This document shows, piece after piece, positions 46,301 to 59,044 of a stretch of DNA of 64,000 nt. This DNA comes from Polytrichum commune (lineage: Eukaryota; Streptophyta; Polytrichopsida; Polytrichales; Polytrichaceae): the NCBI GenBank assembly GCA_950295325.1, contig OX485805.1:29809501-29873500 (forward strand), in the 5' to 3' direction. Made by a program: the position numbers and the translations under genes. The notes beneath the pieces are model-generated. The model saw only the letters and a program-made list of their open reading frames with translations. It did not search any database and was not told the origin of the DNA. Each line of letters begins with the position of its first letter. Within the stretch, counting starts at the first letter, position 1.

Positions 46301-48554
46301 GCATGGGTAAGAGTGGTGGCCACACAATCATTGAAGAGGCGAAGAACAAATATGGAATGTACTCTTTTTGAGAGACAGAGCAACGAGAGTGCCCACCAGG
46401 GTACCTGAGCTTGGTAGAGACATACACAAATATGTTGCGAATTAGTTCAGAGATACAACTATGAAAACACCTATTAGTACCTGCAGGCAGAGGAGTAGTG
46501 TCTGAAGAGCAACTGCCAAGCAAAGTACTGAAAACACGACCTAAGATTGTTACGTGCATTAAACCTCACTTCTCAACCTTTTGTTGATAAGCAAGGATGA
46601 CCTTGACAGCTAAGACGGTTTACTTGAGGCTCGAGTCCTATGCCTGCCAGGTAAGAGGACAGAAAAGGGAACAGGATCGCACCACTTGGGTTCTGATGTA
46701 GATAAGGAGGACCAGGCTGAGGTTTATCACATACAAAACTCCAAAAATAATCTGGCCAGGAACAACGGACTTTGAATCAGCTAACCAAAAAAATGGTTGA
46801 CAATTGATGATTCCAGTAACATCATCCAAGGAATAGCGAAGTCAAATTCAGTATTGAGATTCATTCTGCCACACTCCCATTCACAAACATCCCTTAGCTC
46901 CATGCCCTAAGCAGATATGCTAAATAACAAAATCCAAATTGGTGTGGAGACATATATATTACAAAGCTCTAGATCCATATATCAACACTGATTTCTGAAT
47001 CACAACAAAGTACACCATTAAGCCAATGCCTATCAAACATAGGGTTGCAATTTTGAAATTTTGTTCTTATATTTTGCACTTGTAAGATCTATAAGAATGG
47101 ATTGTGAGTTAATTCAATGTTGCATGAATCGTTACCTGAATGTTGGATCAGCACTGAAAAGATAGTAAATCCTGACGGGTATGTGACGACATTGACTCAA
47201 CAACAAACGCTGATCACTTGCCTTTTGAGATGTAAGGTGGTGGTACCAACCTGTGCTGGAAAGACTGCAGCACCTGTTATATACTTAATAATTGAATAAA
47301 TGTAAAGGAACCCCGCAGGGTACACTAAAGGTCCTGTGTCGCCATGGAGCTCGGCATAATTTCGCTCGCCAGCCAAAAACCCTGTCACCTGAAAAAGGTA
47401 CGTCAGGCTGAGCAAAGACAAGGCAAAAACAAGGATCCTTCCACCACTATCCAAATTTTATCGGTCCAATTTCATCCTAGATTCGGATTTAAGTTTGCCA
47501 AATTCAACCGGAATGCACCTTACACAATTTGCACAATTTGCGCATCAGTACCACCTTCTTAGTTATTTCACTGATGACCGTTGTAACCTGATAAAATGAC
47601 TTATGGAGTCTTCAAAAACAACGATTTCCTCAAATTATGTATGTGTTCTTTACGAGAAACTGCATCTATTCTTGACTGTGTTTGATCGCAATGTAAGTAA
47701 AATGGAATTCTAATTTCTATGATATCTGAACAAGACTGCTGAACTGAAATCGTGCACATGAAATTTACAAAAAGCCTACTATATTGTTACAAAGCGCACC
47801 TGTGACATGTACGCATCCCAATCAATCTTCGTATCTGCAATTCCAAAATGCACAAAAGTGTGATGACAGAGAAAGAAAAACCTATGAAGTGTTCTGACTT
47901 GCCCCCCGTATTGCCTACAAAGTGAAAATTTTCATTAAAATGTCCTTCGGGATGTCACATGATTTTCAAAAGACCTCGCTAGTGCTCAGGGCATTAAAAA
48001 AATGAAGCTCGTGGCATCCATTCGGGGAAATTGCAAAAAGAATCACATCCTTGGCAGCCTCCAATTGTACAAAAAAAAATTTAAAAAGAAAAAAACACAT
48101 CAATGTTTCGGATTACTCCAGTAGGAAGGTGAAACAATCATGAAGATGTCAATGCACACGCGATTGATTGATGCCAAACGACTTCTGAAACTCTCTCGAT
48201 CGAGATTGAACACAATTCGCTTTCGCTGCTAGGGATTGTTTAAGAATTTTTAAATTTTGAAAAAATTATTCGTAACCTGAGCTGCTGCCTAGAGCTATGT
48301 AAACTTTTATCGCAAGACTTTACCCTGAGGTCAACCCTGTGTGTAGTCCAGAAGTTGTTCTTACAAGGAACACGGGCGATAATGAGGGCCGTGAGAAGAG
48401 CGTCGAAGAGAATGAGAGCACAGGCCCATGGGATGAGTACGGAGGATCGGGGGCGATCGCGGGGGGCGGCTCCGGGGCCTCGATCGCTCTTCTTCTCCGC
48501 CATAGTCGTTGCTGGTGCAGCTGAGTTCGCCGAGACAGAATCCGCCATAGCCAT
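43363..48554 (-). CDS. ALG3: Dolichyl-P-Man:Man5GlcNAc2-PP-dolichol alpha-1,3-mannosyltransferase
   Basis: ER multispanning enzyme adding the first lumen-side mannose to the dolichol-linked N-glycan precursor. Thirteen exons fit with no frame break: 48554-48365, 47834-47800, 47388-47251, 46751-46683, 46404-46247, 46007-45941, 45775-45722, 45396-45308, 44644-44528, 44271-44144, 44009-43931, 43794-43738, 43531-43363, giving 449 aa, close to other plant ALG3 proteins. Family signatures in order: [16 protein letters not shown] (60-75), [15 protein letters not shown] (90-104), [89 protein letters not shown], and [11 protein letters not shown] near the end. The last four residues are KKID, a classic KKXX ER-retrieval signal. 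The donor of exon 4 could instead lie three bases earlier. The ATG at 48554 has G at -3 and G at +4. Confidence 0.95.
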
Positions 48555-48959
48555 GCCCTGCTCGGAAACAAGAACGATACCCAAAAAGAAAAGGAAGGAA
48601 ACAAAAAAGGCAGACGGAACTACTTAAATTTAGTACCAACTTAAGGTAGGTTTGCGGGCCGTATTTGGACACCAACTTTTGGGGTAGTACCTAAGGTAAA
48701 CGTGTCTTAAATGGTTAGTTTTTTGTTATTTGCCATGATTCTCAACTTGGGTTGTAAGATTGGGATTTTTCTTGAATCCACAAATGTGATAGGAGATTGT
48801 AGCAAACAATCTATGGAATTTTTCTGATCACCCTTGTTGCTCCTATGATTTTTCAAAGTCAAAAGTGTCGGCGTCGTAACATGACCATGTACCACCTCAC
48901 CCATCCCCCTTTCCCCCAATTTGGGTTATCAATTCATGTATTATTTGCATATGTTTCTC

Positions 48960-49335
48960 TTTGCCATTCACTTATCCTAGGATATGAACCGTGCAATTTG
49001 TGCAAGGTAATTAGCAAATCGAAATCGTGCCATAGCCATTTGCCTCGTAATTTTCTAGAGCTCATATGGATATCTTAATCATGTTCATAATGAAAATTCT
49101 CCATGCTCAATAAATAGTCATATAGGTCCACCCCCCCCCCCTCCCAAAAAAAATAAAAATAAAAAATTCCTATTAAACCTAGAATAGCATATTTTCAACA
49201 CATTGTCCAATCTCATTTGAACACATGTCTCTTTGATGTCCATTCTTGGAGCCACGCCAAAACCACATACCAATCAAATGTAGGTGGTCCAATTAAATAA
49301 GTTACCGAATTAAGCACATCTACCTTAACAATTTT
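48960..49335. repeat. Dispersed repeat family E, copy 2
   Basis: Carries TAGAGCTCATATGGATATCT, CTCAATAAATAGTCATATAG, a run of C, CACATTGTCCAATCTCATTT and ATTAAATAAGTTACCGAATT, in the same order as the 40845-41175 copy. Confidence 0.65.
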
Positions 49336-49429
49336 ATGACCAATGCTTGCAATTATATTACGTTTATTAGGTAACGTATACACTAATCTCTATGTATATA
49401 TACCATATACTTTTTGTTGCTGTATGCAC

Positions 49430-49453
49430 ATATATATATATATATATATATAT
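49430..49453. repeat. (AT)n microsatellite
   Basis: A run of about 12 AT dinucleotides 730 bp upstream of the esterase start. Confidence 0.9.
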
Positions 49454-49667
49454 CACATACATAACCCTGGCCATGGGAGGAATTGGTCCATTCGACCACT
49501 GGAATTCAAGCACAGGAGCGGGAGCAGCACAAATGCACAAGAATATGTTTACGGCAATTGGCATCGGGCTTTAAGTTGTCTTTATTCTGGATGCCTTAGT
49601 TGCACAATTGGATTCTGAGAGGTGTGCAATTCGTTCTTGGATTGATAATCTCCACTTAAGTTAGGGC

Positions 49668-49812
49668 TTACACAGTCTGGTTTTCTGTTAATTACGATGT
49701 CCACTGAGAACCTTCAATTGCGGCCACTTACACATTCTCATTCTCTGCTACAATGTCTACTGAGAAACTTCGACTACAACTTACATATTCTGCTTTTCTG
49801 TTACAATATTGG
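49668..49812. repeat. Three tandem units of about 55-65 bp upstream of the esterase
   Basis: CTTACACAGTCTGGTTTTCT, CTTACACATTCTCATTCTCT and CTTACATATTCTGCTTTTCT open three consecutive units, the first two followed by GTCCACTGAGAACCTTC or GTCTACTGAGAAACTTC. They lie 370-510 bp before the start codon, in the likely promoter or leader. Confidence 0.75.
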
Positions 49813-50180
49813 ATCTCTTGAATTCCCATAATCGACAGACACAACCGATATTTCTATTATGTAGACTGTTTCATTACCAATCTGCTGTATGCTTGTGATG
49901 CTTCCAATTGGCCATCCAAAGCTTTTAGATATATTACCTATGGTTTTAGCAGATGTAAGTTTCATATCCTTGTGCGCGCACTGGCATGTGAAAGTTGCAA
50001 AGCGCGCTCTTAATGTGTTCCTTGTCCATATACAATCACAATGGATGAGCGTCAGAGTTTTTGGTGTTGATTTTCAAGTTGCTCTGGATATTTCGAAACT
50101 CTGGAGACGGAGTCAACATAAGTACCAAGCTGATTATGAGCAGCTTGCCTCGCTAGATTCAAATCCTTGCCAGCTTTATC

Positions 50181-51332
50181 ATGTTGCGGCTGGGATGCGT
50201 ATGTCTTTTAGTTTTTCTAGCTCAAATTGCGGTCCTTCGCCAGGAGCATCACATAAGCTCCTGTAGTGATGATGACCTTGCACAACTGGCAGTGCACCGC
50301 GACTACTTCTATGTCGGAGGTGAGTATGTGACCATGGCGTCAGGTGAGGGTTTGATGAAGAACCAAATGTATGTGGAGAAGTTGTCTGCAACGGGCTACG
50401 AATCGACGCAGCCATATCCTTTGGTGCTCATCCATGGGAAAGCAAATACTGGAGTAACTTGGCTGAATACCCCGGACGGACGACCAGGTTGGGCCTCATA
50501 TTTTCTCTGCCAAGGCTACGTCGTCTACATCATCGACCAGCCAACGCGGGGTAGATCCGCTTGGTTACCTGGCGACTTTGCAATGGACACCTTCTCTTTC
50601 GAATATATCCAGGCGAGAATTACAGCCACGGAAAAGTACAACCTCTGGCCTCAATCTACGAAGCACACTCAATGGCCCGGGACTGGAGAGAAAGGGGATC
50701 CGATTTTTGACGCTTTCTACGCATCCACTGTGCAGTTTCTCTCTAACGACACCGAGGCGCAAATCAAGACTCGCGACGCTGTTGTGGCGTTGTTGGATAA
50801 GATTGGAGCTGCAGTTTTGCTCACTCACTCTCAGGGGGGTTTATACGGGTGGCCGATTGCTGACAGTCGTCCTCACCTTGTCAAAGCGATCGTCGCAGTC
50901 GAACCTACCGGCCCGCCATTTCAAGAAGCAGTTTTCGGGAATAATCCGGCCCGGGCATGGGGCTTGACGGACATCGCAATGACGTACTCGCCCGCAGTGT
51001 CAAAACCACTAGAGCAGATCAAAACGGTGAAAGTGCCATCAATTGACAGCGATCTGTACTCAAGCTGTATAATGCAGGTTGAGCCTCATGTGCACGTTCT
51101 GCCGAACCTCAAGGACATTCCGATCTTGATTGTTGTCTCTGAGTCGTCTTTTCATGCTGTCTACGACCACTGCTCAGCCAAATTCTTGCTGCAAGCCGGA
51201 GTCAAGAATGTGGAGTTGCTCCGACTGGAAGACGTCGGCATCAGGGGCAACGGCCATGCGATGATGAAGGAGAACAACAACTTGAAGGTTGCAAGAGTGC
51301 TGCAAGAATGGGTGCAAAAGAACGTCGATTAA
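50181..51332 (+). CDS. Secreted alpha/beta hydrolase, esterase-713-like
   Basis: A single open frame of 383 aa with no visible intron. Residues 1-18 resemble a signal peptide (MLRLGCVCLLVFLAQIAV). After FYVGGEY (43-49) follows the alpha/beta-hydrolase fold: LVLIHGKANTG (81-91, HG oxyanion region), TWLNTPDGRPGWASYFL (93-109), YIIDQPTRGRS (116-126), the nucleophile elbow LLTHSQGG with Ser217 (THSQG instead of the usual GXSXG), AVEP with Glu241 as likely catalytic acid, and GNGHAMM with His359. This order and the NTPDGRPGW block match the bacterial/fungal esterase-713-like group as I remember it; members act on esters of small cyclic or lipophilic compounds, but the substrate cannot be read here. 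Neighbours are plant genes with introns, so a contaminating contig is unlikely. Transfer from a microbe is a reasonable inference. Confidence 0.9.
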   Translation: MLRLGCVCLLVFLAQIAVLRQEHHISSCSDDDLAQLAVHRDYFYVGGEYVTMASGEGLMKNQMYVEKLSATGYESTQPYPLVLIHGKANTGVTWLNTPDGRPGWASYFLCQGYVVYIIDQPTRGRSAWLPGDFAMDTFSFEYIQARITATEKYNLWPQSTKHTQWPGTGEKGDPIFDAFYASTVQFLSNDTEAQIKTRDAVVALLDKIGAAVLLTHSQGGLYGWPIADSRPHLVKAIVAVEPTGPPFQEAVFGNNPARAWGLTDIAMTYSPAVSKPLEQIKTVKVPSIDSDLYSSCIMQVEPHVHVLPNLKDIPILIVVSESSFHAVYDHCSAKFLLQAGVKNVELLRLEDVGIRGNGHAMMKENNNLKVARVLQEWVQKNVD

Positions 51333-52691
51333 GGTAGGTTTTCCGATTTCTATCAATTATTTTAAGTCATACTTCACCTCTAATTTGTCGCATGATCCAA
51401 CTGTGAAACAACCGCCGTTTTACAAAAGACTGAGCATTACAAATACTTGCACGGTGCATCACACTTAAGTAACGCTCAACAACTAAGAATCAGAAAAACT
51501 TACTGAAAACTGCAAAACTGTAAGAACAATCGATGCTGTTTCTTTTACAAATCATAAACTGGCCGGTGGCCGACTATCCCAATTCCTAGACATATAGGAT
51601 TATGCCACTTTTCTCTTGCAATGTAGTTGAAAATTTCAAAGTGAGACACACTTTGTAATGTAGTGTCCCTCTAGAACCTCATTACAACTCGATTAAGAGA
51701 TAGATTTCCTTCTTTATTTCAGAATGTAGTACTAGGCAGTCTCAAGCCTTTCTTCGAATCGGACCATCAAGTTAGATATTAACTTTCTCACTGAGGCCAC
51801 TGCACTCTGTTACTCTAGGGGATCAGCCTCTTTGACACCATCTTGATGTACTTCTAGTCCCATAAGCCATTTGCCATCCTGGACTTTAAAATTGATTTCA
51901 TTTCACATTGGAATTTGGACTCAGGTCAAAATTAGGGCTAGGCGCAGGGTTTCTATACGTAAAGTGTAAGATTCACTTCTGGTTTATTTTAGTATGTGAA
52001 GAGGATGATAGTGGGCTTGTGATTACATGAATGTCTAAACCCCTAGAGGTTATGGAATTCACCCTACTTACATGATAGAGCAGCCAGTGAAAGTAAATCT
52101 AACTGAAAACGGAACAATAATCTCCATTTCAGGTTTAGTATGAGGATTGAGAGTAAGGTTAGAGATAGTTGAAATGCTTCATCAGATATAAATTGTACAT
52201 GGCTCAATTCCTGATCTACAAAATCAAATTGTACAGAAGGATTGCAGTGGCTTAAATCTCGAAGTACACTCTGTTGTTTATCAATCCTCTCATTTTAGTT
52301 GTTGTATGAAAATCCTGAACAATGTTGCAAGGAATTGCAATCGATAATCACAAGTAACGGCATTCATCAGCACATTCATTCTGAAGCAAGTAACTTTCCA
52401 AAGCCTTCGACAACAGACAACATGAACAGACACAATGAGGACAGCAAAAGATGCTAGATTTATTGGATCAATTGACGTGGCAAAGGCTGCCTATATCAAT
52501 TTGTGCTTGAGCCAAACCGATATCCTAGTACATGCTCAATTGGTGATGTACAATTGCAAATTATAGAGAATCTCATGTATACAGATTTGCAGTGGCCTTA
52601 ACAATGAGACTTGATCGGAATATTAAATTTTCTTTTCCTCATGTTGCTGCATAAGTTGGCACAAATTGGCCAGTCATGGTATACTAATTCT
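51333..52691. other. Convergent 3' region between esterase and phosphatase
   Basis: The two genes face each other across 1.36 kb, which must hold both 3' untranslated regions. No ORF, repeat or RNA gene was recognised. Confidence 0.6.
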
Positions 52692-55600
52692 CTACTTGGA
52701 CCACACTTTGTTGTGGATGACTGCAGAGTCAGCTGAGACAGCTTCTCCGTCCTGATTTCGGTGCCAGGTCCACAATGCCGTGGTGCGGTTCTTGATGTCC
52801 AAAAGTCCATGGCCAAAGCTAGCTTCCCGGAACGCAGAGTAGTTTGGTTGTGGCTGTGTGAAGCTGCACAATTATGGAGCACATGAAATTTCTTAGCCAA
52901 CTTCACACAAACCGCACACGTCCCTGCAGGTATACAAAGGTTTATTTAAATGAAATGGTGGTCAGGTTTGAAGATCATGAGGACTTACTTTCCAGCCAGG
53001 CCTTCAATGTTACCACCATCACCAATAGTGATATAGGTAGGAGCCGCTGGGTTGAGTTTTGGAATGCAGACTCCATTCGTGATGTTGTAGAGCACATTTG
53101 AGACGGGGAACTGGAAACAATTTAGCAAATTAGATCCTAGAATACAAGTCAGCAGCAGAGGGGACATGTTATGACATGGGAGGAAATTATTCGTGACTTT
53201 CTCCTCCTATATGTATGCTGAAGAGCGATGAAGCATGTGATGCAGGATATGGCGAAACTCACCGATCGCTCATATGCGTGCACATGGCCAGCGAAAACGA
53301 TGTCGACCTTCGCTGCAACAATCCACCCCTCGAACATCACCCGCATCGTTTCACCTTCCATGTAGTGGTAGGTGTTGGAGTTGTACCAGGGCGAGTGCAC
53401 CAGCACAAACAACCAGGGGGTTACATTCCTGTCCACTCGTGCAAGCTCCTCTTGCAACCATTGCCATTGTGGGGTATACTTTCCTGCAACATCATAAACA
53501 TGAAAAATCAATTTCTACAATTCCTATCTAACCTCGTTGATAATGCCACTGCAATCTGTATACATGAGTTCCATCATAATTTTCAATAATACACACCAAT
53601 TGAGCTTTCTGCTATGAGAAGATTTTCTATTTGGCTCATCATCACCATTTGGACAAGTTATATAAGTGCGCTGCAACTGTTTCTTCCCAGTTTGGCGATG
53701 AACCTAAAGAAGGAGATTCACATCGTGGAATCACTTTGACTTGTGCAAGAAAAATATACCGTATGCAGAGTAGGAGGAGAGGACGATGATGTGCGCAGGC
53801 CCTCTCTTGACGGCGTAGAAGAGAGCGTTAGTGCTGTTGCTTGATCTGTAAGGGGTAGGGAAGCGGTGCAGGAATGGCTTGAAAGGAGTAGCCTCATCCT
53901 GAACAACACCAGAGTAACTTCTCCGACGTCAGAATTTAGGAACATCTTTAAATCGTCGACCAATTCGAAGTAGCATCATCAAAACGTAGAAAGGAGTTAA
54001 GTAGTTGGCTTACAATTGCGGGCAGGAAGTCAAGCTCGTGGTTTCCAGCGGTCCAAATCCATGGCTGATAAGCAAAACTGCGCTCAACGAATCTAGTCCA
54101 TGTATCCCACCGGTTTTGGTCATCGTTGGGATAGTTATCTTGATACGCGAGATCACCCACGAAAAGCACAGACTGGCCATAGCTCTGCAAGTAATGCTCC
54201 AAAGTGGCAGCAGAGTCGTATGTCTGTCCCAAGTCCCCTGCCACAACCAAAAAAATTATCATCAACAAACCACTGAGTAAATCGATCTTTCCTTGCTTAC
54301 TTATAGGAGAAGCTCCAAATTGCTTAGATGACTGGGTGCATGTATACTCACCGATGAGGCCAAACGTGTAGGGAGTGTCAAGACCATGCGCGGGAGGGGT
54401 CATGAACCAAAACTCGCGGGCGTATTTACCGGTTCCAACCTTGTAATAGTATTTCTTGTTGTACTGCAACCCAAAATTCAACAGAAGTGATCAAGCAGCA
54501 TTTCAAGAGTACTACGGTTTACATGGCGAATCGACAGAGGGTATGCGACAGAGGCAGAGTTGCAAATTAAATGCAGAAATACTAAATATTCGCTGATGCT
54601 CTAAGACATGATAGTTTTTTTAAGAGTGTATATATCATTGAGGATGATGCACATATCACTTTACCTGTAAGTTGCCAATGGTGACATGGTGGATATATCC
54701 CGAAGTGTAATTGTAGTAGGTGTATTGCGTTGTCACTCCTTTCGCTTCCCATGAGTGCACGCCCTTCTTGATACCGTAGCGGACCTTCGATGCAGCGTGC
54801 GAAGGAGTCACCCAGCTTACGATAACAGCTTTGCCATCATAGTCTCCCTGCGTCAGGTGCACCTGCAATCCACACAGATCCAATCAGCAACATATTTCCT
54901 CAATCTCACCTATTCTCAATGATCTTGCAGGAACTGCTGATACAACACTGTCGCTACTACTACTACTTATGTTCCTGCTTGCAATCTGTTGGGGTCTGTA
55001 ACGAGATCAATTCCAAGAAAATAACGACAAATCCAGTGGATTCTTTTACATCCATCGATGTCATTAAGGTTCGCAGGAGTAAGACCCCCTTAACACTAGA
55101 GCTCCAGTTGAGAGCTTAAACTTGCAATCTAGAGGATTTGATACTTGGGTTTGAGCAAGTGTAAGACTAAGAGCTTTACACTTGCTCAAACAATTGAGAG
55201 CTTGAGGATTAGATAAGTGCCAATGCTCAAAGTGAGATACTAGGGGGAACGATACCTAACAAAGGAGACTTCACGACAAGTGGAAGAATACTCGAAACCC
55301 CATTGGCTTGGGCCCACAAAACAGGGGCTCAAACATTCCCAACATTCCCAGTAAACGTCGACCTCCACGAGATTACTTAGCACTTTGACCAAGAGCTAGT
55401 CGTAATCGTCGTCTCGAGCACATGAGGATCCATCATAGCCTCATCTACGCATTGCAAGTCTAGTGAAAAGTTTTAACACTATAGTCGAAAGCCCAAGTGA
55501 AAAGTGATATTGCGTGAACAAACAAGAATCCGTGAGATACTCTTCGCCAAAGAGAAAGACTCCTTTCTTCAAGCTCACAACCTCACAGATAACGCATTCA

Positions 55601-55931
55601 GATATCGGTCTCCTCACATTTCTTGCCGCATGTGATCAATTGGTATCTCGAGTTATGAGATGAGCAGCAACTCATTAAGAAAACTCTTTGGCACCTGGCG
55701 TGATTATTGGGCAGAGGTGGTTTTGAGAGCAACCTGTTGGGCGGAGTTTTTGCCCTTGGGCACTGCGAAGAGGGGAGAGCTGAGAGGCAAGTCTATGCTC
55801 TGCGCCAACCGCCGCATGTACAGGCTCTCTCTGCCTGCAGTTTCAGCCATGGCGGATCCTGCAAGAAATGCAACCACAAGCAGCGACGTGAGCACTATTC
55901 CTCTCGACATGCTGCCACTCACCATCTTCAT
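52692..55931 (-). CDS. PAP: Secreted purple acid phosphatase (plant high-molecular-weight type)
   Basis: Binuclear-metal phosphomonoesterase, probably secreted or vacuolar, releasing phosphate from organic esters. Eight exons join in frame: 55931-55734, 54862-54665, 54463-54352, 54237-54014, 53898-53760, 53483-53263, 53110-52989, 52863-52692, giving 461 aa, normal for the group. Residues 1-29 form a signal peptide ending SAMA. An N-terminal fibronectin-like domain begins at [17 protein letters not shown] (67 on). All seven metal ligands are present: D171 (GDLG), D198 and Y201 (GDLAY), N235 (GNHE), H320 (VHSPWY), H357 and H359 (GHVHAYERS). Late motifs include [22 protein letters not shown] and WHRNQDG. 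Several NXT/NXS glycosylation sites occur. Everything needed for activity looks intact. The upstream region is unremarkable by eye and I found no PHR1-type GNATATNC box in the stretch I checked. Confidence 0.95.
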
Positions 55932-58557
55932 TGTCCTTTCTTCCTTCTTTCCTGCAATGCAACATGAAACTGTGTCAAATCTTCTGTTGCTTACTGCAGG
56001 TGACCATCAATCAACACCGACAACTTCTTCATCACTACTTCCCATGACCAGATAGGCACCGAATTGCCATCAGCTTCGGACTACTACTGATTGTCAAAGC
56101 TCTCAAGCACTAGTATGCCCGAATTTATATTGAAGCACTGGTGCAAGTTTCGAAGGAATGGGTTGATCACGTCCTACAAGAGCGATATTCTAGTATCATC
56201 ACCGACAATCCGAAATTGACATGCAGATTGCTAGTCAATAACCGAACAAACGCAAATTGGTCGCTTACTTTGCGACACAGACAGGCAACCTCAATGGTTG
56301 CAGTTCCAGAAAGCAAGAGAATGCAATCCACCGCCGCCACAGGGAACTCAAAGAATAGGAAAATAAGATTAAAAAAAAAAGACAATTTCCAGACGTGAAG
56401 GACACAGAAAACTCAGTGGACTCATATTTCCAAACCTTTATTCAATCTCCCTCCACCCTACTCCATACCACTCAACTCAGTAAAACCCCTTAAATTAAAC
56501 CTGTAGAATACCAACGATAGAAAGCGCCACAACGATAGAAAGGTAGCAGGCAGGTCACTCACAAATGGCGCCAGTTAGCGCAACTCACAATTGTTCATCA
56601 CAATCTTCAGGACTATCCAAGGACACAACATTTAATCCAGAAGGATCATTTGATGAGGTACAGATTCCAACAAAAATCGATTCCCTTGTTCAAGTACATA
56701 CACCCAACTTCAGAGTATACTATTAAGATTGCAAACTACTACTCCGCCGTAGTACCAACCACAGCAATTTGAGGCTATTCGAAATGTCTTCCAAGTCCAT
56801 CCAACTTTTTCGACCACAACACCCTGAATACATACAGCCATAAGTTATCCCAGACTATGTAGCTTACATCCGAGACCCACCCAAAGTTCCGGCTAATGAA
56901 ACTTTGGGAATCCTTGGGAAATCTTATCAAATTACAATGCAGAGGGAAGAGTTGGAGACGGGTGAGGTGAGGTGAGGTAAGGTGACCAACCTACCAGGAC
57001 AGGCTTGATGGGAGATCGTTAACCGACTCATCACAACCTGGGGTACAGTTTTATAACGCTGTTTTATACCACCAGGCTGATGTGACTTGGACTAGAGAGG
57101 TCGCCGAATCTTTTCCCCTTTCTCTTTCTTTCTCTTTCCTCGTAAGTAGGCTGCCTCACCGGTCTGGTGATTTGCAATCTGCAGGCTACAGAAAAACTCT
57201 CAATCCTTCGCCTGGTTGTTCGGCGCTTGGCTTGTCTCCACCTGGATGGCTATCCGTCTGTCTGTCTGTCTGTCTGTCTTGTGTTTGTACAACTGCTGCT
57301 GTAAATTCCTTTCTGGCAGACAGTGGAGCATTTGTGATCAGAAATGCTATGTGAAGTGAAGCAAAGGTATAATAAATTGCCTCAACTTGAACTCAGTCAT
57401 CACCGTTAAATTAGTAGCCTAACAACTTCTTCATGAGGAATCAATCCTGATGATTTCATGAGGATTTTCTCCGACCCTCCTAAAAAAATTGCGCGTCCTC
57501 TCCACCCCCTTTTCCGCACCCCAAGTGTGAGCCTTTCCCCTGTATATCAACCCGCACCGCAAAAGGGGAAAAGTTGGGGTCAGAACGTCAAAAATTTGGC
57601 CAAGATTTGTTCGTTGTGATGATAACTTATTCAACAAAGCCAACTGTCGACAAGAGATGGATTGGATTTGAGCATGGCCTCGTGCGCGAAGGGAGTCAGC
57701 TCAATTCGCAATACTTTTGTCACAATTTCTGCGCCTTGAAAGGTGAGTCTGGGGGTTGTAATAAATCTGGACTTAAGAATGCATGAAAATGTGTACGTGT
57801 GCACTGCATATAGTATTTAGAATGTCACTAACCCTTTAGCATCACACATTGCTGTAAGCTTCTACTATAGATTTTACTTTTACAAAATTAAATAGAACAT
57901 AAAAAGACTGCACTTGGATGAAAAAAACAAAAACCTACACTCCTGCTAAGAAGTTATAGCATTACATAATTCAAAACAATAATTGATAATTTCATCACAA
58001 ACTTCCTACGGGTGGATATTATTGTTGTATATATCACACATAGTGGTGTGTAATGTACGTAGTTACCCTAAAATGCACGTGTTAATCTTATGTAACACTT
58101 TACTTCGTGGTAGTACAAAGTGGCACATGGTAAATCATAACTATAAAAAAAATTGTGCAATTCACACAACGATAACTAATTTTTTATGCTCATATGTCAA
58201 CAATTCGTTGTTGTTTTCCATAATAATTTTGCCTCCATAAGTTTTGTGATGGAGTCCAAAAAGCCAATTTGACATGAACCTCTTGAAAAGTAAACGTACA
58301 TGATGTGACGGACCCTTGAAAGTATTTCCTTTCCTTGTTCACAACCCACAAAGTTTCGTAAGTACATTGAACATCGTGATAATGAAGTACCGTGACCATG
58401 TTGAGCTCCTTTCGGATGTGTATTCCACCGTACAGTTACCATGGTTGGGACTCAGCATAAAGGTTGGCACGAGTAGTACCAATGAACAGGGAGCACCAAC
58501 CGCTACTTACAGATGAACCAGTTGAGTTTGAAAATTTACCGGTGGAAAGGACACTGA
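55932..58557. other. Phosphatase upstream region
   Basis: Should contain the phosphatase promoter and leader. Visible are a GTGAG-type repeat near 56960-56990 and the TCTG microsatellite. No TATA box could be assigned with confidence and no other gene was recognised. Confidence 0.45.
57254..57280. repeat. (TCTG)n microsatellite
   Basis: About six TCTG units upstream of the phosphatase gene. Confidence 0.88.
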
Positions 58558-59044
58558 GGGCCACTTCACACACAAGACTGAGAGCCCATGACCATTATAC
58601 TTCGAGCACTCTCATGGGTGGAAAAGGCGGAGCCGGTTCAAGTTCACTTCACACTACGCTTGAGAGACCAACAGAGTATGTGACTGCAAGATGGGTGTAA
58701 AGTGTACATGGCATCAAGTGGATCATGTTTCATGGTCACTTGGACTATTTTCTAAAACCACTTCTTGAAGGTACGCCTAGCACAAAACCAGGAGACCATG
58801 GCACTCCAAACACTCACAACGGCTTATTTATTCTATGTTATCGTGTGTGAGAACCCGCATGAATACAAATTCATTGAAATAACATTTGGTTGAGGGCCCG
58901 GTCATATATGACTTCACACTACACTTGAGGATCCGTGACCACACTACATGATTTTGGAGGTGTGTTGGGACGGCCTGTGGACACTTTCTTTTGGGCTCTC
59001 ACAATTTCATGGTCACGGCTCTTAGCTCGTGTGTGAAGTGGCCC
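58558..59044 (+). mobile_element. MITE family A, copy 2
   Basis: Begins GGGCCACTTCACACACAAG, ends CTCGTGTGTGAAGTGGCCC, flanked by TGA on both sides (58555-58557, 59045-59047). 487 bp, same orientation as copy 1, no coding capacity. Confidence 0.88.
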
